In this document: one piece after another, positions 8,901-19,450 of the stretch
Layout: each line of letters begins with the position of its first letter
Numbering within the stretch: the first letter of the stretch is position 1
Assembly: GCA_000733355.1 (NCBI GenBank)
Contig: JNVV01000050.1
Location: 206,997-236,441 of the forward strand
DNA from: Falciphora oryzae
Taxonomy: Eukaryota; Ascomycota; Sordariomycetes; Magnaporthales; Magnaporthaceae
Direction of reading: 5' to 3'
Length of the DNA: 29,445 bases
Translations under genes and position numbers: made by a program
The notes under the pieces: model-generated
Seen by the model: the letters and a program-made list of their open reading frames with translations, nothing else
The model's database searches: none
What the model was told of the DNA's origin: nothing

Positions 8901-11900
8901 ATTTTTTTTAGGTCGGTTCGTTTTCGGTTCGGTAGCGTTATTTTTCCTTTTTTTTTTATGCGTTCCTTTTTTACCTTTTTAGCCGCTTTAAAATTTAATA
9001 ATCTTTTTATACGAAATATTATACGTGTTACTTTTTTAAACGGTATACCTTTTGTTTTTTATAATTCGAAATACGTTTTTCGGCTATTTGTTTGCGTTAG
9101 CCCGGTACTTTCCCGCTGCCTGTTTTATCGGGCGTATTAGGTTAATACGTGCTACGTTATTTCCTTTTATCCGCTATTACATTCGTATAATGGCGTCGCT
9201 TCGTTAGGTACGCCTTTGTTAAATAGGAACGAATTTAGCTTTAGTTTTTCCGTTTTAATTTAAATTGCTACCGAATTGTATGCTTTAATATCCTTTCGTA
9301 ATATTTAACCATTTTTTCCGTAAATAGGGGGTTATTCGTTAAGTACGCGGTTTTATACCGGTTCGCTTTTTTTATTGTTGCCGTCGTATTAGCCATTTTT
9401 AATTTTTATTCCATTATTACGTTAAAGTTTTAACGCTTTGCGTGTTTGTATTTAAATTTCCAATCCTTTCCGTAAAGGACGGGTGCTCGTTTTAATTTTA
9501 GCGCTATTTTGGGCCGGTTTTATCATGCTGCCTATTTTTTTTTCGTTTGTTCGTTTTAGGGGTGGGGCCTTTTTTTTCGTTTTTTGTAACTAAATTTTTG
9601 GAAACGGTCCGCTATTTTCGCTATTATTTCGTTAATGCGTTGCGTTATCCCGGTTTTTTCCTATTTATTTTCCGTATTTATAACCTTTTCGTTTAAATAT
9701 AAATTTAAAAACGGCATATGGGTTTTTATTTTAAAATGTATTAACGAGGTTGCTTTATAAGCTTTAGCTACTATTTTAAAATATGCTTTTTATTTTTTCG
9801 CCATTTTTTTAATTACGTTTTGGGGCCGACCTCGGGGTTCCGTTAATAAGTGGTAGGTTGCCGTTTTATAAGCTAATGCATTGCGGTATACGACCGCGTA
9901 TAGCTGCTTTACGCGTGCGAGGTTGCTTTTTTACGTTACCGCCGCGAATTTTGTTACCGCAAACTATTATTTTTTTTTATTTGCCTTTTATTTATTTAAT
10001 ATAAGCGTTAAAATTTAGCTTATAATTTAGCCAAATTTTTAAAAATTTCGCTAATAGCGTTAGTTGCATTTGTATATTTTCGGTACGGACCCGGGTCCGG
10101 TTTAAGGTTTTAATAAAATGGAATAGTTCGGTTTTAGCCGCGTTAAACGTTATTCCTATCTTTTTTGCCCATATTTAGCACGTATCCTAAGCCCGTTCTA
10201 ACAGCCGGGCCGTTTCCGCCGTAATTCCCCCTACTGCTATAGGGATAGTATCGTTAGCGAAACCGACTATCGTTATCCCTAATATTTTTTCCAATTTGTC
10301 GTAAAGCGACGCGATGTATAAAATAAATAATATAGGTGAAAGTAGTAAGCTTTATAATACTTTTGCTATTATTTGTATAGGCGTAAACGTATTTTTATCA
10401 AACCGGAACCGGGCCGTCCTACCTATTAGCTAGCTTTTAATTTACCTAACTATTTTTAGCGGGAATTTTTATTTTCGTAAAGTATCGAAAAGTTTGGTAT
10501 GGTTAACGTTATTAAATGCTTTTAATAGGTCGAATTATAATAGCGAGGCTATAACGCCGTAGTTTTACGCCGTTATTACGGTATCTATTACTTATTTAAT
10601 AGCGAACTCGGTATTGCGTTTTTTTTTATTACCTATTTGTTTTTCCGGTAACAATCCTTTTTTTTCCGCCTCGGTTGCGATCCGTATTCCTATAATCGCT
10701 TTTATAATTTTGGATATAAACGAAAAGAGTGCAATCGGTTGCTACCCTTTTGCTGTTTTTTTATTTTCCGTATTTTTTCCTAGTTTAAAAAGCAGTACCG
10801 TTAGTGCGTTTCGGAAGCGCTTTGGGAAGTATTCGAATTCGAAGCTAGCGTTAGCTATTTTAAATATAGCTTTTTAATATGGTTCCCCGTACGCTTTTAA
10901 TAGTCCGTTCGGTAGGTTGTCCGCTCCCGGGGCTTTCTAATTCCGGGTTTTTTTTAAGGCCGTTAATATTTCGTTTTTTTCGGGGTTTATTTGGTAATTA
11001 ATTGGGAATAGGTTAATAAAGGTGTAATTTTCGAACGTAGTATCCCCGACGTTTATTAGGTCCGTTTCCGGGTTAAGGTAAAATTTGGCTGTTAAAATTA
11101 TAGCTTTATTAACGTGGGAATTCGTTAGTTTTTAATTTCTTTTTTTAAACCGGTTTAAATCCGGTAATTTGGTTAGGTCCCGTTTTTTGTAATTCCGTAA
11201 TTTCGCTTATCGTTTGATGTTTTAAAAAATAGGTTTTAAATTTTGTTTTTTTAACGCTTTTTTAATAAATTCCTTTTAATATACGTTAAAAGCTTTCTTT
11301 TTTTCCTTAATAAAGGTTTTATCGGTTGTTTTTAATTTTTCGTAGCTTTTTTGTATTTTTAGCCGTATATATACGCGTTAATACCGTTTCGTTTTTTTTT
11401 AGCTAATTTCGTAAACGTCGAATTTTAATACGGTATTAATTTAAAATTTATTGTGGTTTTTCGTTTCGGTGCTAGTTCGTTAGCGATTTGGGTTAGTTAA
11501 TTTATTAATATATTTATTTGGTTATTTATATCGTTTAGCCTTTTTATATTTTCGATTTCGATATATTATTTAGCTAGTTGCAGCGCTTTTTTTTTTGTTA
11601 TTTTTAAAATCGGTATTACCCTTTTTTTACACCTATTTTTTTGCTTTTTTTTTACGGAGCGGTTCCGTTTCGCAATCGATTAAAATCATTTAAAAGTGGT
11701 AGTTCGACCCCTTTATTTCGTCGTCCTTACTTTCGTATTTAATAACTAAAATATCGGATACCTACGCGTAATTAATAGTGCTTTTTCGTTCGCCGAATTT
11801 TTTTTTATTATTTCCTTATAAAGCGTTGCTAGTTCGAGCCGCTACCGGTGCGTTAACGCGAATAATAGTTCGGATTTAACGTTTTTCCAATTATATATAT

Positions 11901-12340
11901 CCCATATTAAATAATATATATTAAAATCTTTTACTAATACGGCGTAATTCCGCGGCGGTGTTATTTTAATTTCGGTTAAAAGGGTATGCCATTTTTTTAA
12001 TACCTGGGGGTCCGGCGAATATATTAAATAAATGTCGATATTTTTTATTGGGGTTTGTAATATAATTGCTGCCTAATCGTATCCGTTCCGGCTTTTTTAC
12101 GTTACCGGGTTTAATCGTTAATGGACGTATAATGCTGCGTTCGATTTTATATTTATTTAGTAATATATTAGTTCGTAATTATATCCGGCCGGTTTTTTCG
12201 GGTTTTTATACCGGTTTAATTCCGGTTTTTATATAGCTATTATATTATATTCCTTTTTATTAAAAAACGGTATATTTCCTTTTCCGTTTCCTTTTTTTAT
12301 ATTTTAATATAAAATTGTTATTATTATAGGGATTTTAATA
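8900..12340 (-). pseudogene. LINE ORF2 (endonuclease-reverse transcriptase), RIP-degraded
   Basis: The AP-like endonuclease comes first: a decayed ITILY-NIKKGN start near 12330, then IYLIYSPDPQVLKKWHTLL and VKDFNIYYLIWD (11932-11899; GDFN to KDFN). The reverse transcriptase follows with FDLLKAFNNVNH (about 10535-10500), GRTARFRFDKNTFTPIQI, LSPILFILYIASLYDKLEK and FANDT (plus 10250-10261), where the catalytic FADD has become FAND. The C-terminus has a decayed Cys/His zinc-finger-like segment (EC-SG-KE-T-HVLT, about 9183-9130). No RNase H domain is visible. Gly-Val-Pro-Gln-Gly has become KVL-S. Numerous TAA/TAG stops replace Gln and Trp. The protein would have nicked target DNA and primed reverse transcription; this copy cannot. 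Confidence 0.85.
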
Positions 12341-12349
12341 GGCGTTTTT

Positions 12350-13977
12350 ATACGTTAAACGGGATTATGCTATTTTTAATTGGTAGCGGTTCGGATAAAG
12401 GTAGCGGTTTTAACGAAACCGGTATTCGTTTTTGTTTTCCAGTTGCTTTTGTTTAGATTTATTCGTTTGCTGTAATTGGGGGTTAAGCTAGCCGGGAGCT
12501 CGTTTTTAAAAGCGTAGTTTGTTGTAGGTGGCGGTCGTATAGCGGTCCGGCTTTTAGGTAGTTACGAATCCTTACGGGGTTTGCCGGGTTTTCGGCGACC
12601 GGGGGACCGGATTAGGAAGTCGTTATTTATATTCGAATTTTGTTTGCGCCTTTTGTTAGGGTTCGGTGGTTTTCCAATGTTGGGGGGTATACGCGTTTGG
12701 AAAATAAAAAAAGTGGTAGTAGCTTTTATTTGTTTAGGGGCTAATCCTTTTAATATAAATTTTTTTAGCCGGTTTTGGTATGCTTTTTTCGTTTTCCCAA
12801 TCGCCCGTTGCGTTATTTCGCAGCCCCGGTTAAACGCCGGGTGCGGTTCGCCGTAATTTACGCATTTAGGTGTAGCTTTGTTATATTAAAGGTAGGCGTC
12901 ACATTAATTTTTTCCTTTTTAGTATTGCGGTTTTTTGTAATGCGGGCAGCGGCCTGGTTTTTTGCAAAACTTTTATCGGTATTCCTATTTATAACAGTTA
13001 TAACATTAGGTGGTTTTAGCGTTTGGTATAAACGGTTCGCATTTAAATAATTCCGCTTATATTACCAGTTTTTGCTTGCAAGCTTGGTCCGCGGCGGTTG
13101 CGGACCTGATTTGTATTAATACTATAGCGTATCCGTAAAAGGTACGGGCTAGCTATACGTATACCGATTTAATTTCCGCGTTTCGGTTTTCGGCGTTTAA
13201 GCTACAAATAAATTGGTTTAGGTTTTTTAATAATATTATTTATTTTATTCTTTTAATTACTACGTCGTATATCCGTTCCCGGATCGTTCTTTAGTTTTTA
13301 AACACTTTTTTTACCTATTCGTCCTTTTTTTTATATTCGTTTGCGTTTACGTAAAAGCATATTATTACGTTTCCGTTTTAAAGCCGCTTTGTTACCCGCA
13401 CCGCCGTACCGAATTAGTTATTTAATGCCCGCTAAATGTCGATTTGCGATTGGTTTTTAATTGCTTTCGGGGCTTTTTTTACGGCTACGATTATTTCGCG
13501 TTCGATTTTTAACGGTATAAATCGCGGGGGGGGATGCGTCGTATTCGGGTACTATTATCGCGTTCGGTTCGGCGCGTTTCCGTTCGGTACTAGGGCCGGT
13601 AAATCCGTAACGAAGGTAAAGGCGTAGAACTTTTTAATATTAATTAGTGCATTTTTAACCTTTGTAAGTATTTTTGCTTTTAATTCCTATAGTGTCGCTT
13701 TGGTTACCGGTCCGTTTTTGGTGGCGTTGCGCTTACGAGCCGTTTCCGCGTCGACTTTTAGCTTCGTTAATTCCGATACCAGTTGCAGGATTTCCAGCAA
13801 TTTTCTATTAATTACAAGGGGCTTTAGCTTGTTAATAATTTCGTTTTTTTTTTCCTCCTAACGGCCGCGCGCCGGTCTTTTGTCGGTGTCGGCATTCCCT
13901 CGCGCGTTCGGAGGCGCGTTAAGGGGATCTACCGTCGAGGCGTATCGATTAGCCGCGAGCCCGGAATCGACTTCCAT
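12350..13977 (-). pseudogene. LINE ORF1 (RNA-binding, coiled coil plus zinc knuckles), RIP-degraded
   Basis: The frame opens at an ATG (complement of 13975-13977) reading MEVDSGLAANRYASTVDP and continues through KRPARGR into a helical, heptad-like stretch (EEKKNEIINKLKPL, LLEILQLVSELTKLK; about 13860-13750), a likely coiled coil for trimerisation. A Lys/Arg-rich middle has KKAPKAIKNQSQIDI (about 13490-13430). The C-terminal part carries decayed CCHC knuckles: C-KPGRCPHY and KCVNYGEPHPAFNRGC (12970-12810), in which Cys to Tyr changes have occurred. A basic tail ends before ORF2. This is the nucleic-acid chaperone of the LINE ribonucleoprotein. The first RIP stop comes about 40 codons in, just before the coiled coil, so the N-terminal lead is the best preserved part. 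Confidence 0.75.
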
Positions 13978-14176
13978 CGATTTTAAACCCGCGCCGTCGG
14001 CGCGCACCCGATGCGGCATCGATCCTAGGTTAAATCGGGTGCGAGGAGTTCGATTCCGGTGTTAAAATTGAATTATTTCGAAGGGCTGTCCGGCTGCGCG
14101 ATTTCAAGCTCGCAACGGGCTTTACCTTTATATTTTTTACGTTTATTAAATAAATTTAAAAAATACGGATATTTAT
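13978..14176 (-). other. 5' leader of the minus-strand LINE, low RIP
   Basis: GC-rich and CpG-rich between the ORF1 ATG and the MITE insertion, with much less TpA than the body. LINE 5' regions carry an internal promoter, and this would be it, but I see no specific motif. A GTTCGATTCC at 14048-14057 resembles a polymerase III B box, without a convincing A box. Confidence 0.4.
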
Positions 14177-14546
14177 TAACGTGGTTCATTAGCTCGTGGG
14201 TTAAATTAGCTCGTGGGTCACTTTAAAATCTCATACTAAACGCCGTTTTCGACCCCCCCCCCCCGGTTAAATCCAGCAATTTTTAATAAAATTCCATGAA
14301 ATTTTAATATGTTATATTTAATTATATAGCCGATTATATGAATATTTTTCCAGATTTTTATTGGCATTATTTTCAGGTGAGTTTCAAACACTGTGTAAAC
14401 ACTGTATACATCACTTTAAAATAGTAATAATAAAAATCTGGAAAAATATTTATAAAATCGGCTATATAGTTAAATATAACATATTAAATTTTCATGGAAT
14501 TTTATTAAAAATTGGTGGATTTAACCGGGGGGTCGAAAACGGCGTT
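14177..14546. mobile_element. foldback MITE 3, right end lost in the gap
   Basis: Begins TA-ACGTGGTTC at 14177 with two 17-bp repeats (attagctcgtggg..., 14188-14204 and 14205-14221). The left arm, from about 14236 (aacgccgttttcgaccc) to about 14360 (tttttccagattttta), is the near-perfect complement of the right arm at about 14430-14546, around a short centre with cactgtgtaaacactgta. A C run at about 14251-14264 faces a shorter G run at 14527-14532. The missing right end, about 60-70 bases, falls in the N run. No coding capacity. It shares arm sequence (cggctatatagttaaa) with MITE 4. Confidence 0.85.
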
Positions 14547-14801
14547 NNNNNNNNNNNNNNNNNNNNNNNNNNNNNNNNNNNNNNNNNNNNNNNNNNNNNN
14601 NNNNNNNNNNNNNNNNNNNNNNNNNNNNNNNNNNNNNNNNNNNNNNNNNNNNNNNNNNNNNNNNNNNNNNNNNNNNNNNNNNNNNNNNNNNNNNNNNNNN
14701 NNNNNNNNNNNNNNNNNNNNNNNNNNNNNNNNNNNNNNNNNNNNNNNNNNNNNNNNNNNNNNNNNNNNNNNNNNNNNNNNNNNNNNNNNNNNNNNNNNNN
14801 N
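14547..14801. other. assembly gap (255 N)
   Basis: A run of N. It starts inside the right arm of a strong foldback with a poly-C/poly-G pair and ends inside an open LINE frame, so it hides the MITE right end (roughly 60-70 bases) and upstream LINE coding sequence. The true length is unknown. Confidence 0.95.
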
Positions 14802-14802
14802 T

Positions 14803-15844
14803 CAATGCCCGGGGGCCTAGGGCAGGCCTGCCCGGCAGGCTTACGACCTCGCTGCAAAGGACGGCCGGACTCCTTCCGGCGTGCACCCGCCCGGCTTACC
14901 TCCCTTATAGATATACGGGGCTTACGGTGGCCACACAAGAAAAGCAAGCAGCCGCCAAAGCATTTATGGCGTGGCTTCGCACCCTCCCCCCTACCGACGT
15001 TATAGTATATAGCGACGGGTCCAAAGCGGAAAACGGGGCAGTTGGATACGGCTGGGTAATACACCAAGCCGGCCAACGCAAACTTTCCGGGCACGGCCGG
15101 CTAGCGCACCCGGCGGAAGTGTTCGACGGCGAAGCGGAAGGGGGCCGGATGGGCCTCCGTAAAGCCGTTCGGAGCTTCCGCAACTGCACTTTTCACTTGT
15201 GCCTCGATAACACCTCGGCGGCTAACGGCTTTTTAAGCACGGCCCCCGACAGCTCACAAGGGGCCTTTAAAGAAGTCCATTACTTTATGGATAAATACCG
15301 GGTACACGTCCGTTGGTCTCCGGGCCATACGGGAATCCCCGGCAACGAAGAGGCCGATACCGAAGCAAAGCTGGGATCGGCTTTGCCGATACCCCAACAC
15401 TCCAAGCCAACGGTGGCCGGAGTAAAGGCTTTAGCCCGGAAGATGGCCCGGGATGCCCGAACCGCCTGGTTCGAAAACAACCTACCGGACCGGTACAAAG
15501 CTATAGGCCTCCCGCCGGCACCACGGCCTGCACCCGAGGCTTTGCAGTTGCACCGGAAGGTGTTACAGCGGCTAATAGCCGCACGCACGGGGCACGGGGA
15601 TTTCGACTGGTACCACCGAAAGTTCCAGCACGAAAACGACAACCCGTGCCGGTGCGGAAAAAACAAGTCCCCTTCCCACCCTGTATACTGCAGGCTGGCT
15701 AGGGCGGCAGAAAACAAGTGGCCCACAACGGACCCTTCCCCGGCTTTTGATAGGCCCGGATATTGGAAACGGCTATTGCAAAAGCCTTTCCTTTTTGCTT
15801 CGTTCGTCGAAACTACCAACTATTACACTATCGCTGGGCGATAG
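14803..15844 (+). CDS. LINE ORF2 C-terminus with RNase H and zinc finger, 5' incomplete, not RIPed
   Basis: An uninterrupted frame runs from the gap edge to TAG at 15842-15844; the start lies in or beyond the gap. Numbering from the GTG at 14927 (not a real start), an RNase HI domain covers about residues 22-150 with all acidic residues: Asp30 in YSDGS, Glu69 in FDGEAEG, Asp94 in LCLDN, and His134 with Asp144 in WSPGHTGIPGNEEAD. A C-terminal zinc finger follows, C241-x-C243-x7-H251-x3-C255, as in Tad1/I-type fungal LINEs. RNase H removes RNA from the hybrid during target-primed synthesis. The segment is GC-rich, with CA and TG normal and no stops, unlike all other LINE DNA here, so it is either a recent insertion or a low-copy element. 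It is not the same family as the two RIPed LINEs, which show no RNase H. Confidence 0.85.
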
Positions 15845-16292
15845 TAACAGGGTTTAAATAGCCCGCATATAACCTATTTTCCTTTCTCCTCTGCATTTTT
15901 CACTTCTCCTTTGTACTATTAGGACCAACAGTAGGCTCGTTAGTCCCCCGCACCTCCGGCCGGGCCCAGGGGGGGTTTATTGCGATCCCTCCCGCCACAC
16001 TCGGCCTCACTCTTTTTCCGGCACTTTGCCGGCCGACAGCTTTCACTACCACCAACAGCAGCGCTTACAGCGCCCCGGCGTTTATTCGCCCCTTTTGCCG
16101 ATTGCCCGCTCACCAACAAGGAGCGCCGGAATGCGGCCCGAACTCCGTGTGCCTTGGGCTTGCCCCTTGGTTTGATCTGTTAGCCGCCTCGATAGCAACA
16201 CATAGCCTAGTGTCAAGCTTAGGTAGCGCTAGCACGTCGTATGCCCCCTGGGAGGCAGGGACTGGTAAATCCCGACTTACCGACGTTAAATA

Positions 16293-16293
<1 letters not shown>
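15845..16293 (+). other. 3' region of the intact LINE, low RIP
   Basis: GC-rich, CA/TG-normal DNA following the ORF2 stop, with no supported gene; the open frames at 15980-16183 and 16102-16293 are short and domain-free. It is placed like a LINE 3' untranslated region and ends gttaaatag at the CT microsatellite, which may be the element's tail or the target site. Confidence 0.45.

Positions 16294-16335
<42 letters not shown>
16294..16335. repeat. (CT)n microsatellite
   Basis: About 20 uninterrupted CT units. It follows directly on the 3' region of the intact LINE, so it may be its simple-repeat tail, or merely flanking DNA. Confidence 0.95.
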
Positions 16336-16337
<2 letters not shown>

Positions 16338-16645
16338 ATTCTAACTTGTGCAAATTGACTCCCAATCAATTCTGTGCAGGGTAGATGTGCAGGGTAGGCG
16401 AGTTAGTGCGACCCACAACGACTGACTTGGGTGCTTAGGCATCCCACAGGGGTTGCAGGCTGCTTTTAGGCTTCCAGCAGGTGCTGTAAGTGCTGTAAGC
16501 CACCCCTAAGCACGCTATAAGCACTGCCCGCTATTCCCGTGCACAACCCTACAACAATACAGGGTGGGTAATCCAAAAAGGGTAGTACAGGGTAGGTTAG
16601 GCCTATGCACCCAACTTTAGCTAAATACATTAGTTCTTTTAACAT
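16336..16645. other. low-RIP spacer with short cagggta repeats
   Basis: No gene seen. TGTGCAGGGTAG occurs twice 13 bases apart at about 16373-16397, and cagggt recurs near 16561 and 16589; gtgctgtaa is repeated at about 16482-16498. CA and TG are frequent. This may be genuine single-copy DNA or the edge of an unrecognised element. The RIPed LINE tail starts near 16646. Confidence 0.5.
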
Positions 16646-16975
16646 AAACTTTTAAATTAATTCCAAATTAACATAGATTTAATATATATATAAAAAATAT
16701 ACGATAAAATAAAATATTAAAAGCTATTTTTTATACGTTTTGTAACGACCATTTAAAAATTTACGTTTATTAAAACCAAATATTTATATTTAGCGGTAAT
16801 TAAAACGATTTTGAAATTCGTAACTTTTACGTATTACGAATTTAACGGGAATTTATAAAAATTTAAAAAAGTAGCTAAAATATAAGCGAAAATGCAAAAC
16901 GAATGTTTAAAAAAAACGACCGGAGCATATAAAAGCATATTATAAAACCTATTAAAGGCAAAAATATATATAACG
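16646..16975 (+). pseudogene. 5'-truncated LINE ORF2 tail, left part (copy 1)
   Basis: Matches 25650-25955 of the plus-strand LINE at high identity, with mostly transition differences. It encodes the region after the reverse transcriptase (KTKYLYLAVIK, KMQNECLKKTTGAYK). Homology starts abruptly near 16646, as expected for a 5'-truncated LINE insertion, and stops at the TA where the pogo-type transposon entered. Confidence 0.8.
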
Positions 16976-16977
16976 TA

Positions 16978-17015
16978 GTCCACCAGTGAGCGCCACACAC
17001 CAGCGAACGCCACAC
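16978..17015. repeat. left end of the pogo element: two 17-bp tandem repeats
   Basis: Four bases (gtcc) after the TA come accagtgagcgccacac (16982-16998) and accagcgaacgccacac (16999-17015). The right end has the complements at 18809-18825 and 18792-18808. They are probable transposase-binding sites. Confidence 0.8.
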
Positions 17016-17070
17016 GCGAACGCGTCCACGCGTCATCCAACTTCATCCGCGAATATTTCCACAACAAACA

Positions 17071-18778
17071 ATGGCAAACAAAAGCGACAAACGCCAAATT
17101 GTTCTGGCCCTTCAAGCGATCGCATCAAACCCGCAGTTAAATATCCGGGGCGCCGCCAAGATCTATAAAGTCGACTTTTCCACTCTCGCCCAGCGCAAAC
17201 GCGGCCGACCTGCTCGACGCGACAGCATTCCCAAATCCCGGAAATTGATAGAGTCCGAAAAGGAAGCGCTTGTTAAATACATACTCGAGCTGGATTCCCG
17301 CGCATTTCCTCCCCGGGCTTTTGGTGTTAAAAATATAGCCAACAAACTGCTCGCCGAACGCAACGCGGCCACCGTCGGGACCAATTGGGTCGCGAAGTTC
17401 GTCAAACGCCGCCCGGAGCTTGGCACGCGCTGGATTCGAAAATACGATTACCAAAGGGCCAAATGCGAAAATCCCAAGCTCGTTTTTGCATGGTTCGACC
17501 TTATGCGGAACACTGTAGCCAAATATGGCATTTAAAATAACGACATTTATAATTTCGACGAAACCGGCTTTTTTATAGGCATAATTGCGGCCGTTATGGT
17601 TATTACAATATCGGAAGGGCGAAATAAAGCAAAGTTAATCCAGTTTGGCAACCGGGAATGGGCTATAGTCATTTAAAGGGTTAATTGTTGCAATTAGGCG
17701 GTCCCTCCTTTTATTATCGTCAAAAGGCAGTACCACCTAGCTAATTGGTATTTGGAAACCAACCTTTTACGCAATTGGGTTATCGTAACGAGCGCTAACG
17801 GGTGGATTACGAACGAGCTCGGTTTGGAATGGATTTAGTATTTCGACAAACATATTGCAGCTCGTTTTACGGGGTCCTATCGTTTGTTAATGCTAAACGG
17901 CCACAAAAACTACCATTTAACGGATTTCGAACTTTATTGCCAAAAATATAACATTATTACGCTTTGCATGCTTCCGCATTCGTTTTACTTCTTTTAACCG
18001 TTTAACGTTAGGTGCTTTAACCTAATAAAAAAGGCGTACGGTCGATAAATCGAAAACCTAATAAAATCGTACGTTAATTACGTAACTAAAATCGAGTTCC
18101 TTTCGGCGTTTAAAGCGGCATTTTTTAATTCCATAACTAAAAAAAAACATTTAAAAAGGCTTCCGAGGGGTTGGCTTTGCTCCTTTTAATCCGGATTCGG
18201 TTTTGGAAAAATTGGATGTGAGGTTACGGATTCCAATTCCCCCGAAGACGCTTTTAAATAATTCCGAACTTTAAACCTTTAAAACGCCCCGGACGGCCAG
18301 GGAAGCAATTTCGCAATCCGAACATATCAAAACTCGGATTTCCAATTACTAAAACAGCTTTCCGACATTTATGCTAGCGGTTATAGACCAATTTGCGAAA
18401 AGGGCTAAAGCAATTATGCATCGGGTTAACCTTTTAGAGGAAAAGTGTTTTAAGCTACGAAAGGCGAACGAGGCATTAAGCAAACGCCGGAGGGCCAAAA
18501 AAACACGTGTCCGATTTAGAGGGTCACTTACTATCAACGAAGTACGAAATGTTCTGGACTAACAGGAGCTGGATAGATAGCTATAGCAAAAAATGCGCGA
18601 TTATAGGGGTTAGGAAAGGAGGGCGACGACGACTCGTTAGCGATGTAGCATATGCGGCAAAACCGGATATAATGCGCGCACCTGTTAGGAAAAAGTAAAA
18701 ATGTCCGATATATACAGTTCCGAATAGTTTGAATGGAATCCTGGCGTTGTTGGGTTGGCATGCACGTCGATTGACTAA
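17071..18778 (+). pseudogene. Fot1/pogo-type transposase, RIP stops and one frameshift
   Basis: About 569 codons from the ATG at 17071. The N-terminus (MANKSDKRQIVLAL, NIRGAAKIYKV, AQRKRGRP) is a psq-type helix-turn-helix, followed by a CENP-B-like second DNA-binding part (EALVKYILELDS, GTNWVAKFVKRRPEL). The DDE domain has IYNFDETGF (first Asp intact, 17557-17559), LLMLNGHKNYH (second Asp now Asn, 17896-17898) and PFNVRCF (third Asp now Asn, 18004-18006), with 35 residues between the last two. A nine-A run at 18139-18147 shifts the frame by one; after it come GFRGVGFAPFNPDSVLEKLDV, a Lys/Arg-rich helix (KLRKANEALSKRRRAKKTR) and a C-terminal CCHC knuckle CSICGKTGYNARTC with His changed to Tyr. 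The stop is TAA 18776-18778. The first RIP stop is at 17533. The protein is inactive. Confidence 0.9.
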
Positions 18779-18831
18779 AGGTCGGGTGTGGGTGTGGCGT
18801 TCGCTGGTGTGTGGCGCTTACTGGTGGATTA

Positions 18832-19430
18832 CGTTAGCGTTAATTAATATTTAATTAAACGAACGAATCGCTTATTTTTTAAAAAAATTACGAAATAACA
18901 AAATAGCAGAAAAAATCGAAAAAGCATATAAAAATGTAAAAAGAAAATTAAAAAATACGAAAAAGCGATAATCCGTAACGACGTTTAAAAAAAATACGCA
19001 AACGCGAAAAAGTAACCAATTAAATATTAAACTAACCCCCCGAAAAAGCTATCGAAAAAAAAAAAAAAAACGTAACCCGTACGAAACGAAAAATAAAAGC
19101 GAATAAAAAGGAGCTAAGCGAAAAAAGCTACTATTTTAGCGAAACTTATATAAAACCGAAAGCTTTTTATTAATTTAATTACGTACGAAACGGTTAGGGT
19201 TAAAAAATTACTTAACGTTAAAGCGAATTTTAAAAATGGACGCGAAATGCCTTTGCGGGGAATTTCCGGAAACAATCGTTTACGTATTAGGCTATTGCTT
19301 CAACTTTCGCGAAAAACGAGCAATTTTGTTACAAATAATATCGAAAGCAATAACGTTAACGTTAAACCGCTAAAAAAAAAGCGGCGAAAGTAATTCGGTA
19401 GTTTTTACGGATAAAATGTATTTGGTAGGC
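18832..19430 (+). pseudogene. 5'-truncated LINE ORF2 tail, right part (copy 1)
   Basis: Continues the match to the plus-strand LINE (25956-26560). It ends in the C-terminal zinc-finger segment AKCLCGEFPETIVYVLGYC (about 19225-19285), here better preserved than in the longer copy: CLCG intact, His changed to Tyr. This is followed by REKRAILLQII. Homology to the other copy fades near 19421, before any recognisable LINE 3' end, and a half MITE follows at 19451. The 3' end has therefore been lost by a rearrangement, which is unusual for a LINE. Confidence 0.8.
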
Positions 19431-19450
19431 GAATTTGCAATAATGTAGTA

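Larger units (their letters stand above)
8900..14176 (-). mobile_element. Tad1-like LINE, near complete, RIPed (minus strand)
   Basis: From right to left: a low-RIP 5' leader (about 14176-13978), ORF1 starting at an ATG on 13977, and ORF2 with endonuclease, reverse transcriptase and a C-terminal Cys/His segment. The right limit is set by a MITE inserted at the TA of 14177-14178; the 3' end is not clearly marked and is placed near 8900, where the ORF2 C-terminus fades. Stops throughout are of the RIP type. Its coding strand is A-rich, so the plus strand is T-rich here, the reverse of the plus-strand LINE at 20690-26771. Confidence 0.8.
16976..18831 (+). mobile_element. pogo/Fot1-type transposon, nested in a LINE tail
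   Basis: An 1852-bp unit (16978-18829) flanked by TA on both sides (16976-16977, 18830-18831). The ends are inverted repeats: tccaccagtgagcgccacac at the left, and the complement of the right end differs at one base. Each end carries two tandem 17-bp repeats. It contains a single transposase frame without introns. Size, TA duplication and the transposase motifs place it with Fot1-like members of the Tc1/mariner superfamily. The LINE sequence resumes beyond 18831, confirming the insertion. The ends and the first 550 bases are barely RIPed; the rest is. Confidence 0.9.

Noticed and set aside
14048..14057. Polymerase III B-box-like GTTCGATTCC, possible tRNA or SINE
   Set aside because: No A box at the right spacing and no cloverleaf; it lies in the LINE 5' leader.
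13880..14065. 61-codon plus-strand frame
   Set aside because: Opposite strand of the LINE ORF1 N-terminus, which has a sensible ATG and continues into the coiled coil.
14361..15189. Several open frames running through the N block (14361-15005, 14492-15094, 14512-14820, 14521-14886)
   Set aside because: They are open only because N codons cannot be stops; they overlap the foldback MITE and the true LINE frame.
15280..15819. 179-codon minus-strand frame opposite the RNase H gene, and the 15313-15702 plus frame
   Set aside because: Shadows of the GC-rich LINE frame; no domain, while the 14803-15844 frame has a full RNase H catalytic set.
16336..16645. Second hAT-type element suggested by repeated cagggta motifs
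   Set aside because: No paired inverted termini or 8-bp duplication could be found, and the motifs are direct repeats only.
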